Source of the DNA: Ulota crispa
Lineage: Eukaryota > Streptophyta > Bryopsida > Orthotrichales > Orthotrichaceae
NCBI GenBank assembly: GCA_963920765.1
Contig: OY987243.1
Coordinates: forward strand, 28,581,060 to 28,645,059
Direction of reading: 5' to 3'
DNA: 64,000 nucleotides
Shown here: in pieces, positions 44,926 to 55,461 of the stretch
Layout of the letters: each line of letters begins with the position of its first letter
Numbering within the stretch: position 1 is the stretch's first letter
Program-made: the position numbers and the translations under genes
The notes under the pieces: generated by a model
Database searches by the model: none
What the model saw: the letters and a program-made list of their open reading frames with translations, nothing else
Told to the model about the DNA's origin: nothing

Positions 44926-45835
44926 TAAAGTAACAAGAGATCTGTTACTAGATATGTGGTTTAGATTTGTAACTTTGAAATGAATCATTTGGAGTATGTT
45001 GCCAGCATCTGTCCATAGCTCTCCTGCCACCCTCCAAATGAAGCCTCTGGAAACTAGGTTTAGAGGGGACGGGAGCAACAAGTAGCGCACTAGGGCGTGA
45101 AGTTCCTGTGCAACTCGGCGTGAAATCCCTGCAACAACGCAGTAGCAGTGCCATGGAGCCCTCCTGCCCTAATTTCCTCGCTTTTGCTTCTTGTACATGA
45201 CAAGGACCGTTAAGGTGGCCTAAAGCTGAAATTTGACATGAAAGTGGCTAAGCCTAAAAGGCCCCGCTCTTGCACATTGACGAGTACAATATTATTGAAG
45301 ATTTAAAGCATAGAAGCCGATACGGGTTGAACGCAAAGGGCTCATTTAACGGGTGGCAAGAGATGATCTAGGAACATAGAGTTATGAAAAAGTACAATTG
45401 AACTCCACTAGATCTACAATCCATGCTGATGGAAAGTACTGTATATTTGTGTGTGACAATAAACTACATGTATTCCTTCAATATTGTAGTACCGTCTTAT
45501 ATTATTTTACAACTAGTGGACTTGTACACTCACCGTTCTAGCGGAAGGCTATTGTGCAAGAAAATTTAAGCAGTTTGTCTCCTTCTCCCGCGGCCACCCC
45601 ATATCCCCGTATATACCCCATCCTTGAGGTTGACCATAACTGCCTTTTAATCTTCTTGGAGCACATACACCCAACTATCCAACTAATAGAATCAAAACTA
45701 TTATAGAAATGAGATTTGGAATGAGAACTTTCTTCTTCTTTTTGGTGCATAACTTACTATACACTGATTTTACCTTTTGGTGCACACTGGGTGAGTGTCA
45801 CAATAGAAGTAGGTACTAAACAAGTCAATTCTTCT
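44926..45835. other. No gene recognised
   Basis: Two minus-strand frames (44948-45154, 45538-45750) show no domain; the first overlaps a GC-richer patch. No structured repeat was seen. Confidence 0.35.
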
Positions 45836-45839
45836 TTAG

Positions 45840-46774
45840 CCCCTAAAGGCCTAGCTGTCCCCCCAAGAGACAGTTGAGATTTCAGGCATGTACCTATAGC
45901 TAATCTAGTTTTTATGATTTTTTTAAACTTTTATTGAAGATGGGGAATTCAAAGACCTACACGGGAATCTAATTTTTTTGTCATTTTGACATTTGACGAA
46001 GAAGTTATGCAAGAATTTATGTTGCCTGAAGGAGGGAGGGCAAACTAGGCAGCCCAAAAGCTTCTTAAAAATTTGTATTTTCTAAAAATAAAAATATGAA
46101 ATTGGTTCTTTAGAATTTTTTATATGTGGGAAGCTTTGAATCATTCAACTTCAATCAATGAGATGAAAGTTATGAGATGTTTTAGTTTGTGGGCAATTAT
46201 GGATTCTCTACTCTAAAATAAACTTTGAAATCCTTTATTTTCCACAATTTTTAATATTTTGGAAAATAAACTAAACCTAAGGAAGTAGATTGTTTATCAC
46301 AACATTATAACTGTTGGGATTTTCATTTTTCATTTTAATAATTAAATTCTCAACAATTTAGTGATTTTACTCATTCTCTACTTCTTTTTACTTACTATTG
46401 TCCCCCATGTGTTGTATAGTTCCAATTGATTTGAAAATTCACCCACACATACCTAACCTGGTCTGCTACATGGAAAAAATAAACCTCAACTTTGTGTAGA
46501 GTAATTTTTTTCATGTAAGTGTGGACAAAGGCTTTTGAAATTTATTGAACAACACAAAAAAAAACCTTTTTTTTCACTTTAGATGTAAATATCTCCCTCC
46601 TCTCCATCTAGAATGACCTAGGGTTTTTTCCCACAAGTACCTCTTCTAGTGTAAGGCAAGATCCTACAATTGGATTTGCAACACAAACTTTATTTCCTAC
46701 TTTTCTACTCATTCCCCCCAAAGTGGCAATTAACAGTGACTTTCACTAGAGAGAATTGCTTGGGCCTTTAGGGG
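45840..46774 (+). mobile_element. TTAA-type element, A2, flanked by TTAG on both sides
   Basis: CCCCTAAAGGCCTAGCTG at the left and TTGGGCCTTTAGGGG at the right, flanked by TTAG at 45836-45839 and 46775-46778. 935 bp. The matching non-TTAA flanks suggest insertion at a TTAG site. Confidence 0.85.
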
Positions 46775-46896
46775 TTAGTATTACAAGTTGACCCTCTATA
46801 ATCACTGCTTCCGAGTTCCGACTGGCCAAGTATTTACATTTACTTTGGAAGAGCATTTGAAATTCTTGTCCTCACCTTTGCTATGCAAATAGGCCA

Positions 46897-47343
46897 CATA
46901 ATAGGAAAATTTTAAGTCCTCTAGGAGCCCCAAATATTTGAGAGAACAAGTTATTATTTGGGGCTAGGCATACTAGCATGAATATGGAAAAAAATGACTT
47001 ATATTTATGGCTCACTTGTATGAAGGACCTTAGCCACATGCCCAATCTAAAACAACACAAAAAGTATTGCGTTGATAAAATATGTAAATGAATTCACTAG
47101 TCACTATCCAAGTACTTCACTCATGTATACAAATAGAGTAAAATAGAATTTATGCTAGTTCTATGGTACCCACATCTTTGTCCAATTGGAATGGCATAAT
47201 AATATAATTTTCATGATTGCATTGAACTCAAATGTGGGAAAAAATAGGGGATTAGTGATTTGTTTGTTGCAATAAGTACATATGTTGGGATCCATTTTGA
47301 GACTTTGAAAGGGGCTCTTTGAGGGCTCAAAATTTTCCTAATG
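46897..47343 (-). mobile_element. Miniature CACTA-like element, family B, complete
   Basis: CATAATAGGAAAATTTTAAG at the left and, in complement, CATTAGGAAAATTTTGAG at the right. CCA flanks both sides (46894-46896, 47344-47346). The 3-bp duplication, together with the CACTAGCC end of the copy at 39956, supports a CACTA origin with decayed CACTA tips. 447 bp. Confidence 0.75.
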
Positions 47344-47346
47344 CCA

Positions 47347-48503
47347 CTACCAATATGCAAGTAGTCAATTGACCAATTATCAAGTAGAGTATAGGATAAA
47401 GCTCACTACACTTAGGACTAAATAGTGATTTCAAGGACCGTTGCTTACCATGTTCAATTTGAGTGTCAAGAAAACATTTTGAGGGGCTCGGAACACATAT
47501 CATCCAAGTATTGTGTGGGTCAATTCCTCAACGTGTAATGGAGCATATGCTCTTAACCCCTCAATATTGAGGGAAATAAATCTTGGTCCCTTTTTAGTGT
47601 ATTTGGAAATACCTTGGACATTGAGGGATGAAGTGTTAAATGTTTGTATGTGTTCTGGGAAACTCTATGACTTACTCAAAAAACAAAAGCAGCATTAAGT
47701 GTTAATTTTATTAGTAATCCCTTCCTCGTGAATTTCGCTTGAATAAGTTTTACATAGAAAATAAATGTGTGTAGTTGTATGAAAATTGCCAGTCAATGAA
47801 AACTAGATGATCCTTCCTCTTTCATGGTCACATTGTTTTCTCAAATCATTGTTTTATTCAAAATTGAAATCATGTAATTTAAGTGGAGCATTTTCTATCT
47901 TTGATGTAGGGTTACAATTACGGAGAAATGCATATAGTAGGGAGAAGGAGAGGAGGAAATATACTAAGAGGGCAATGTGAAAGTGAGAAGAAGATTAAGG
48001 AGCTCTATGATTGGAAATCGAGTAGCGGAGCAATGAGAGATTGCAAGAGATGGCGAGATAAAATGCCTTTTAGGCTTAGAGGGATCAAACCCTTAGACTT
48101 GCCAAATGCAACTCAATAATGAAAATTAACAAATTTGTGAAGACAGAGGCAAGATGAGTGATAGAGATGGCAAGGGTGTGGAGCAAAGAGGTTATGAAGG
48201 AAGGGACAAAGTTCCCTCTAGAGTTAATCTTTAAGCAAGTTTTTTAATGAACAATAGGTCCACCTTAATCTTACTCCAAAACATTTATTTTCTTGTATGT
48301 GGATCCAAAATCAAAAAGTCAGATATGTTTCATAAAATTTGAAAGAAGTAAACTGTGCTCCTATTTAGTAGTTTCCCAATTTCACCTGATGTTGCTGACT
48401 TGCTGCATAACTAAATCAAATTCTCTAATTCTAAACATGAGATTAAAATTGCCAAGTTCAACCTAGTTGAAAAATACACAAAAATTTACCGTAGGAGTTG
48501 GCA
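47347..48503. other. No gene recognised
   Basis: Short plus-strand frames at 47513 and 47928 have no domain. A palindrome CCTCAATATTGAGG follows TTAACC near 47553. Otherwise unassigned. Confidence 0.3.
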
Positions 48504-48507
48504 TTAA

Positions 48508-49420
48508 CCCCTAAAGCCCTAGGGCCTTTATTTTGTGAAAAGACACTCAAAACTGTCATTTCTATTGCAAAGAGTAAAAAAAGTTTGATAATTGGTCTTC
48601 TTGCATATCTAACCGTAAGATCTTGTACTAGACTAGTATAAGAATGTGTTAACAAAGATTCATAAACCTTGACCGCACAAATTGCAAGATATGCGTTTAA
48701 AGTGGAAAAAACAAACATTTTTGCACCTTCCATGACTATATTATTTGACTTTGAACTTTTTTAACTTAAACTTTTTGCACCACAAATTTTTGGGGTTTAT
48801 TTTCTTATGGTGGGAAATTGAGTTGATAATCTTTGGAAAAAAATCAAAGAAAAAAATACTTAATTTTCATTCTTAAAAAAAACATTACTAGTATGAGATT
48901 GAACAAAAAACTTACATTGTTAATAACCATGTAATGGAATTGAAACAAAATATCCCAATGGTGAGATTGTTCTAGAAAGCAAACTTCACCCTTTCCATCA
49001 ATTTTTTTTGAAAAAATGATGAACTTGCATTCAAAAATGGAGTTTATAAGTTATTTTTTCAAGAAGATGCTTGAATTGCTCAATAAACAAGATTGTCTAT
49101 AACTTTCTCATAACTAGTCCAAATGGAATGAATGAAAGCTTCAGATGTAGACAAAACTATAACCTATGAGAAGGAAAAACCAAATTTCTTTTTGAATTTT
49201 TTGTTAAAAAAAAATTGCTGCCTAACCTCTATAATTTTTAACTTATCTGGACATGACTTTTTCTCTTGGGCATTGATTGGAATAAAAATTATATTCCTCA
49301 AAAGCTAATGTGTTTTTCTATCTTTAAAAAAAGCTTTAAAAAATCAAGACAAAAATTGAGGTTGTAGGTACTTGCCCAAAATCCCATTTATCCCATGAGG
49401 GGGCAACATGGCTTTAGGGG
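48508..49420 (-). mobile_element. TTAA element, A1 type, inverted
   Basis: CCCCTAAAGCCCTAGGGCC after TTAA at 48504-48507 and ACATGGCTTTAGGGG before TTAA at 49421-49424. 913 bp. The interior is the reverse complement of 3857-4785. Confidence 0.9.
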
Positions 49421-49424
49421 TTAA

Positions 49425-49863
49425 AGAAAAAAATATTTTGAAGAAAAAATAGAGACAGGCTTTTCTTTACAAAAGTACTCCCTCTTCATAACAACTTTAG
49501 TAAGGGGCAGAAACAAAGGGGTTGTCATGTGACGTGGCATTGTGGGCTATGCTACATTGGATGTAATTCATCAAACATGGATGATATGTGTGTAGTTGAG
49601 TTGAGAGAGTTTGCAGCCATCTGCACCTCACTTGAGTTGGCACCTCCTTTTGGATAAACTAGGGTTTGGTTGATATTGGACATGGTTGTCTTATTGGACA
49701 AAATGCCTATGCACAACATGGGCCCAACTAAAGTCTTGCGTGTCCAATGTAGTCAACTCATAATTAGTTGATTTCAAAATATAATTAAAATAAAACAAAC
49801 TTAGACTTACCTTGAACATACTGGTTACATACATGATTGTCAACATGGAGTTAGGGTGCAAAC
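49425..49863. other. No gene recognised
   Basis: Unassigned sequence between a TTAA element and a Tourist-like element. Confidence 0.3.
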
Positions 49864-49866
49864 TTA

Positions 49867-50377
49867 GGGCCGCTTCACACTATGACCGGCCAAGTCAAAA
49901 GGCTGTCAAATTGAGTGGCCAAACCTTTCGGAGATCTACAAGAAATTGTGTCCTAATTGACATGTCCAAATTGACTAAATGTATCTAGAACAACAAAAAA
50001 ATTGTCAAATTGGACAATTTTTGTAGATTTGGCCATGTTGATTTGGACATATTTTTGTCATTTTGGACAATTTCCCTTCTAGTGAGAAGCCAAGAAAACT
50101 TGCTGAAAATGGACAATAAATGCTAAAACTAATAATGCTGAAACTAATGGCCTCTCGCCCATAGTTTGGGTCTCCATTTTTATTGGACCCAAACTTCCCT
50201 TTGAGAGGCCGTCAACCTTGGATGATAAAGTGCTGCCATGTAGGCAAATGGGGGATGATGGCTTTTGGAGTTTGGCCTCTAATGTGAAGGGTTGAGCGGC
50301 CAGACTCTCGGTTTCATGCAATCCAATTGGTGTAGACCTATGGCCTCTCGACCTTCGACCATAGTGTGAAGCGGCCC
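49867..50377. mobile_element. Tourist-like MITE P2 with nested mini-CACTA
   Basis: GGGCCGCTTCACACTATG and CATAGTGTGAAGCGGCCC are perfect 18-bp inverted ends, flanked by TTA (49864-49866, 50378-50380). Without the nested 150-bp element and its 3-bp duplication, it is about 358 bp, close to P1. The minus-strand open frame at 50079-50435 is spurious. Confidence 0.95.
49935..50084. mobile_element. Miniature CACTA nested in P2
   Basis: The right end in complement is CACTAGAAGGGAAATTGTCC. The left end TCTACAAGAAATTGTGTCC is a decayed CACTACAAG-type terminus. AGA flanks both sides (49932-49934, 50085-50087). P1 at 42190-42215 supplies the empty site (GCCGAGAGGTCAAGAAAA). 150 bp, full of GTCCAAATTGAC-like subterminal words. 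Confidence 0.85.
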
Positions 50378-50380
50378 TTA

Positions 50381-51699
50381 GGTACATGGACACAAACACA
50401 TGGTCAGGGTGCAGAGGCAAGTGGTTAAGGCGCAAATGCCTTTCTTTTTGTCAAGGCAAGGATACAAGGGTCAAAACAATTAGACACAAACATGACTATG
50501 CATCCATGCTTTGACTTCCACATCTTGGTGTCCATGCCCGGATTCTAACATGGACAACCATGCCGCCACATGATAAGCCATATCACTTAATGAAAGCACA
50601 ACAGAGTCATTTTTTCTTATTTTTTAGGTTGAAATCCCTAAAATGCAACATTGAATCAAATTGCTTGTCTATGTGGTCCAAACCGCTTGCTTTCTTGCTT
50701 GCTAGCTTGTCTTGTCCTTTGGCCAAAACTTGCCCTAGAATAACAATTATGATAATTGAGACTCTCTAAGATGCTTAGCATTGTTTGCCAAGTCAAGACT
50801 TACAAGGGTTTGAGAGAGAAAGAGGTTTGTTCTTCTTTGTAGCTATGGTTTTTGTTATAAACTCTTTTTTTTATATGCCTTATGCTTTTGGATTCTCATG
50901 TCAACGAAGTGAGAAAAAGCCACCTTTCTTGGAGTGCCTAGATTTTATATATGATCCTTGAGAGTGTGTTTATATGTGCATTCTAGATTACATTTTTCTT
51001 TTTATATTTGATGTTGGTGCTAGCTACTCAATGAGTTGTCTATGGCAATCTTTATCCACATGACATGCTACACAAGTTATTGAAATCAATGGAAGAGTTT
51101 TGTTTAGTGCAATAAATGTTCACATTAATTTAGGTGGATTTCATGTTGACTAGGTCAAAGAGTTATGTAAGGGCTTTGTGGGGATGCAATATTCATTTAA
51201 ATTGGATCTTTGATTCATAAGTTAATGGGAATTGTAGGGGAATTTTAGTTGGAGTTGCAAGTTAAGCATGCCATTTTCCATTGACTTCTCCCAATGGTAA
51301 TCAATGAAGGCATGACGCTTTACTAAAGTATGTCCAAAGCAATAGTGTACTAGGTAAAACACTATTGTTGTACATAAATACACTAACCCTTGTATTGCAA
51401 TAGTTACTAGAAATTTCAAATTTTGTTCTTTTTTTCTTTTCTTTTTGTCAATAAAACTAAAAATTTCTAATCCAACAATTGGATTTTTTTTTTTCAAAAA
51501 TATCTTTTGAAATTTTTGTTTGAGAAAAACCTCATTGTAATGTGAATTTCAAGCACATGTTTGCAACACAAGGCCATAAAGGGTGTATTCCATGTGTTTG
51601 TTGGCCATGAAAAATTGTGGAAATATGCCTGACATGATTTAGAGCATGTTAGACAAATATCTTCTACACCATAGTGCAAAAGAGGTTCACAGCATGCAA
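50381..51699. other. No gene recognised
   Basis: Short frames only. GGCAAGTGGTTAAGGCG near 50415 resembles the A-box region of a tRNA-Ser/Leu, but no cloverleaf or clear B box follows. Confidence 0.3.
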
Positions 51700-51951
51700 T
51701 CAAAAAGTCTTGGAAATTTCAAGCAGAAGTCAAAGAATCTTATATACTAACTTCAAATGATCATATCTTTTTCAATCCTATATAGTCAAACCTCACTGAA
51801 ATTCTCACTATGTCTTTTTGCATAAATTTATTCTAAGATCTGATAATTAGAATTGTGAAGAATAAGAAAAAAGTGTTCTTATGGATCAAATGACTAAAAA
51901 AGACAATCTTAAATGTTATTTTGAAAAAAAATGGGCTTGGTACCTTAGAGG
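51700..51951 (+). mobile_element. Right part of a TTAA element (A2-like), heading chain 51952-55008
   Basis: The last bases GGGCTTGGTACCTTAGAGG resemble a decayed A2 right end, directly before TTAA at 51952-51955. The left boundary is not seen. Confidence 0.5.
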
Positions 51952-51955
51952 TTAA

Positions 51956-52373
51956 GGTAGAAGCACTCAAAAGTGACACTTACCTTAGATGTGGTACTTT
52001 GGAGGATCTTTTGAGAATGTAATGGCATGTGTTTGTTAGGAAATGTGTATCAATTCAAGCAAAATTGTTTTGGAATTTTTTGAGATTGTTTAAAGAAATT
52101 ATGATTTGTTGAAGGTAACTCCCTAGATTGACCTATTGTGGACACTAGACCCCTAAAAAAGCAACAACAAAAAGACCATGTCATGACAACAAAAATACCA
52201 CGTCACACCCAATCATAAACCGTCACCTACATGATTTTTGTTCCCTTATGTCAAACCTGTGTGTCTCATTTGGATGCATGCATGTGTGTCTTGTTTGGAT
52301 GTAGGAGTGCTTACTTTTAGGTTTTATTTTAGATGTTGCTAAGCAGCTAGTGTCGTTGATGGGTGCTTCTACC
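51956..52373 (+). mobile_element. TTAA element, GGTAG type (G1)
   Basis: GGTAGAAGCACTCAAAAG after TTAA; GGGTGCTTCTACC before TTAG (52374-52377). 418 bp. Shares an inverted segment (GGTAACTCCCTAGA, GTGGACACTAGACC) with 40024-40695. Confidence 0.85.
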
Positions 52374-52377
52374 TTAG

Positions 52378-52965
52378 CCCCTTAAGGTTTGGTCAACCAG
52401 TTTCTAGTTGATTTTGACTCTTTTTAGGGTGTAGGGAGAGCATGTCAAAGAATTTGAGGATGTGGCAAAGCAAACTGGTGTAGGCAATTAGAGCCCCATA
52501 GCTTGGAATAAAAAACAAGTTTAGATGAGCTGACACGTGGTTAGGGCATTGGAAAAACTCAAGAAGTACTAAGTGACAAAATACATGAATGGATGTAGAA
52601 AGATGGTCACAATTGGTAAAGATCAAGTACTTGTACGCATTCCCAAGAATCTAGGTTTTTCCTAATCCCATCATCACCCCAAAGAATTGTCACGTGGTCC
52701 ATTAAGCAACAAGAAAGAAAAATTCATAAAGAAATACAATCCACCATCGTAGAGACTGTTGTATTTGTACGAAATCGCATATAGGCACATTTAAACCTAC
52801 CTGCAAATGAACTTAAACATTAAAAAATGATGCATATCCATAAACCATGCATGACACTGCCATCTGTAATTTTGGATCTTATGTAGGCATTTTTATAATT
52901 TGTTAGTATGAGTTTTCCCAATCACCAAAAAAGGCCTTGCCCACCTTCAAAATTGACCACGGACC
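52378..52965 (+). mobile_element. TTAA element, decayed F-like
   Basis: CCCCTTAAGGTTTGGTCAACC at the left; the right end before TTAA (52966-52969) is loosely matching (TTGACCACGGACC). 588 bp. Bounded mainly by its neighbours. Confidence 0.5.
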
Positions 52966-52969
52966 TTAA

Positions 52970-53202
52970 CCCTTAAAGGACCAAGCTACTATAATACATA
53001 ATATGTATCCTGCTATATAATTGGCATTTGCTACCAACAATTTTTTTAAATTTGGGATCTTGATTACCTCACTAGAATAACATTGATCTATATTCTAACT
53101 TCTTTATTGATCTCAAATGCAAAAAAAGTGTGGATGCACTCCAAATACAAGAAAACACTATGTATTGTACTAGTCGCAAAGGGCTGCTCGATTGTTCAAG
53201 GG
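52970..53202 (+). mobile_element. TTAA element F3, short
   Basis: CCCTTAAAGGACCAAGC after TTAA and GATTGTTCAAGGG before TTAA (53203-53206). 233 bp. Confidence 0.65.
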
Positions 53203-53206
53203 TTAA

Positions 53207-53983
53207 CCCCTTAGTGCCCTAGCGCCCCATATATTGCCTCCCACTATTTCAAAGCCTTGTTTTGAGGAACTGGATCTAACTTTTTGATCTTGCTGTAAAC
53301 TACAATTATGAAGGTATTCAAGTTGTCGATGCCAATGGAGTAATGGCAAGGAAAGCCAAATGTTGTACAAGTATTGCAAGAGATTTGATTGGGTGAAACA
53401 CCATATGGAGAGTAGTGGCAAGCATACAGGGCATGGTGGCAAGCAGCGTTTTACAAGCTACAACTAATCAATATCCCTCGCAATCTTCCTTGTGTGTTTT
53501 GTGGTAGCATGAAAGTTGTTGGCAAGGGTTCAAGCATGTTCTAGACCCTTATTATGGCAACCGTCACTGAGTGTGTCGGTCATTGTTTTCCATGCAATAG
53601 CCATTTGAAGCCCTAAACTTGACATAAAAAGAAGTACAATCAATCTTTGATAATTTACAAGTGTGTGCATCCACATCTAATCTTGTTGCTCACAAAATTT
53701 AAGATGAATCAGGGGCTTATATAATTTTGTAAAAATCATTAAATAGCAACTACCTACCAAAGAATGAGATTTTGTCATCACATGTTGTTTGATCAAATGT
53801 TATAATCTCCCATCTCCCACAGTCAGTTGTTCCCAAAATTTGCAAGCCTTCTTCTAAGTAGGTGTTCCACTATTTTCAATGGTCACTTTTTGTGGATCAT
53901 CCGATTGACTGAGATATGATGCATTAAAGTTGTCGGTCTCCAAAATCCCTAACTTTGATGAAATCGGCTTGGGCGCTCACGGG
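53207..53983 (+). mobile_element. TTAA element, F type copy 2
   Basis: CCCCTTAGTGCCCTAGCGCC and GGGCGCTCACGGG, between TTAA at 53203-53206 and 53984-53987. 777 bp; interior collinear with 40700-41450. Confidence 0.85.
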
Positions 53984-53987
53984 TTAA

Positions 53988-54067
53988 CCTTTGAGCGCCA
54001 GGGCCTATCACCACAAATACACAGGCTCAGTGTATTTGCCGGGGACAATTTTTGTCCTCGTCGGCAT
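53988..54067 (+). mobile_element. 80-bp segment between two TTAA sites
   Basis: Starts CCTTTGAGCGCCAGGGCC, an F-like left end. It holds two small inverted repeats (CAAATACAC..GTGTATTTG and GGGACAATTTTTGTCC) and ends at TTAA 54068-54071 without a clear right terminus. Probably an internally deleted F element. Confidence 0.5.
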
Positions 54068-54071
54068 TTAA

Positions 54072-55004
54072 CCCCTAAAGGACCATTGCTCATTCAGGGG
54101 ACAAATGGGATATTGGGCAGGTACCTACGGTCTCAATTTTTGTCTTGATTTTTTGAAGCTTGTTTTTGAAGATAGGAAAACATATTAGCTTCTGAGGAAT
54201 ATAATTTTTATTCCAATCAATGCCAAGGAGCAAAAATTATGCCCAAATAAGCAAAAAAATGGTGAATCAAGGCATCAAAAAAAATTTACAAAAACTTGAA
54301 TTTTTTTTAAATGTTTTTTTACTTGTAGATTGTATCTTTATGTACATCTGAAGCTTTGATTCATTCCATTTGGACTAGTTATGTGAATATTATGGATAAT
54401 CTTGTTTTTTGGGCACCTCAAGCATCGTCTTGAAAAAATAACTAATAAACTTCATTTTTGAATGCAAATTTAACATTTTTGCAAAAAAATCTATTAGAAA
54501 GGGTGAAGATTGCCTGCTAGAACAATCTTACCATTGGGATTATTGTGTTTCAATTCCATTGCAAGGTCATTAACAATGTAAGTTTTTGTTCAATCTCAGA
54601 CCTTCTTCTTTTTAATGTTTTTTTTAAGAATTAAAATTAAGTATTTTTTGTTTTGGATTTCTGGCAAAGATTCTCAACTCAATTCCTCACTATAAAAAAA
54701 TAAACCTCAAAACTCCATGGTGCAAAGAGTTTAAGTTAAAAAAATTCAAAGTCAAATAATCTAATTGTGCAAGGTGCAAAAAACTTGTTTTTACACTTTA
54801 AACGCAAATATCTTGCAATCTGTGTGGTCAAAGTTTTTAAACTTTGAATGACACATTCTTATACAAGTCTAGTATAAGATCCTATGGTTAGATATGCAAA
54901 AAGATCAATTAGCAAACTTTTTTACTCTTTGTCATAAAAATGACAGCTTTAAATGTTTTTTGACAAAACAAAGGCCATGGTCCTTTAGGGGTTGGGTTAA
55001 GGGG
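54072..55004 (+). mobile_element. TTAA element, A1 type, with duplicated right tip
   Basis: CCCCTAAAGGACCATTGC after TTAA. ATGGTCCTTTAGGGG ends at 54991, then TTGGGTTAAGGGGTTAA shows a second terminal-like GGGG-TTAA at 55001-55008. Its segment CACTTTAAACGCAAATATC (54795-54813) is the empty-site sequence for the insertion at 6182. Confidence 0.8.
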
Positions 55005-55461
55005 TTAATAGTGACAAAAGCAAAGTATGAAATTCCGTGCCACCGTGTTCATATTTTCCACCTTGGATCCATGACTACTGATTAGACTTCAGGCTTCAAA
55101 AAGAACTCCGGAAATAGAAGAAATTGGATCCTCCCAAAGGTTGAGCGGCTACAAATGCATTGGGAGGAGTTGCAAGTTGTGACTTCAGTCACTTCACCTA
55201 CTTGCAAGGGGGTATCACCTGAGTGGGTAGCTGATTCAATGCACCTCTATGATGTCATTTTGCCAACATACAACTTTAATAAGAAATTTTAATGATAACA
55301 ACAATAATAAATTTCTTATTTTGAAATCCATGCAGAGGCTAATCAATGGTAGTTTTGCTGATAAATATCTACACCGAAAGTATCGTAGAAAAACACCTTA
55401 ACTTACGTGCTATCCGAGTCACATGGAACCACATGAAATCGGGTTTTACGACAGGGTGATT

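Noticed and set aside
50402-50480. Possible tRNA or SINE start (GGCAAGTGGTTAAGGCG)
   Set aside because: Only the A-box-like part is convincing; no cloverleaf, no clear B box and no CCA-adjacent acceptor stem.
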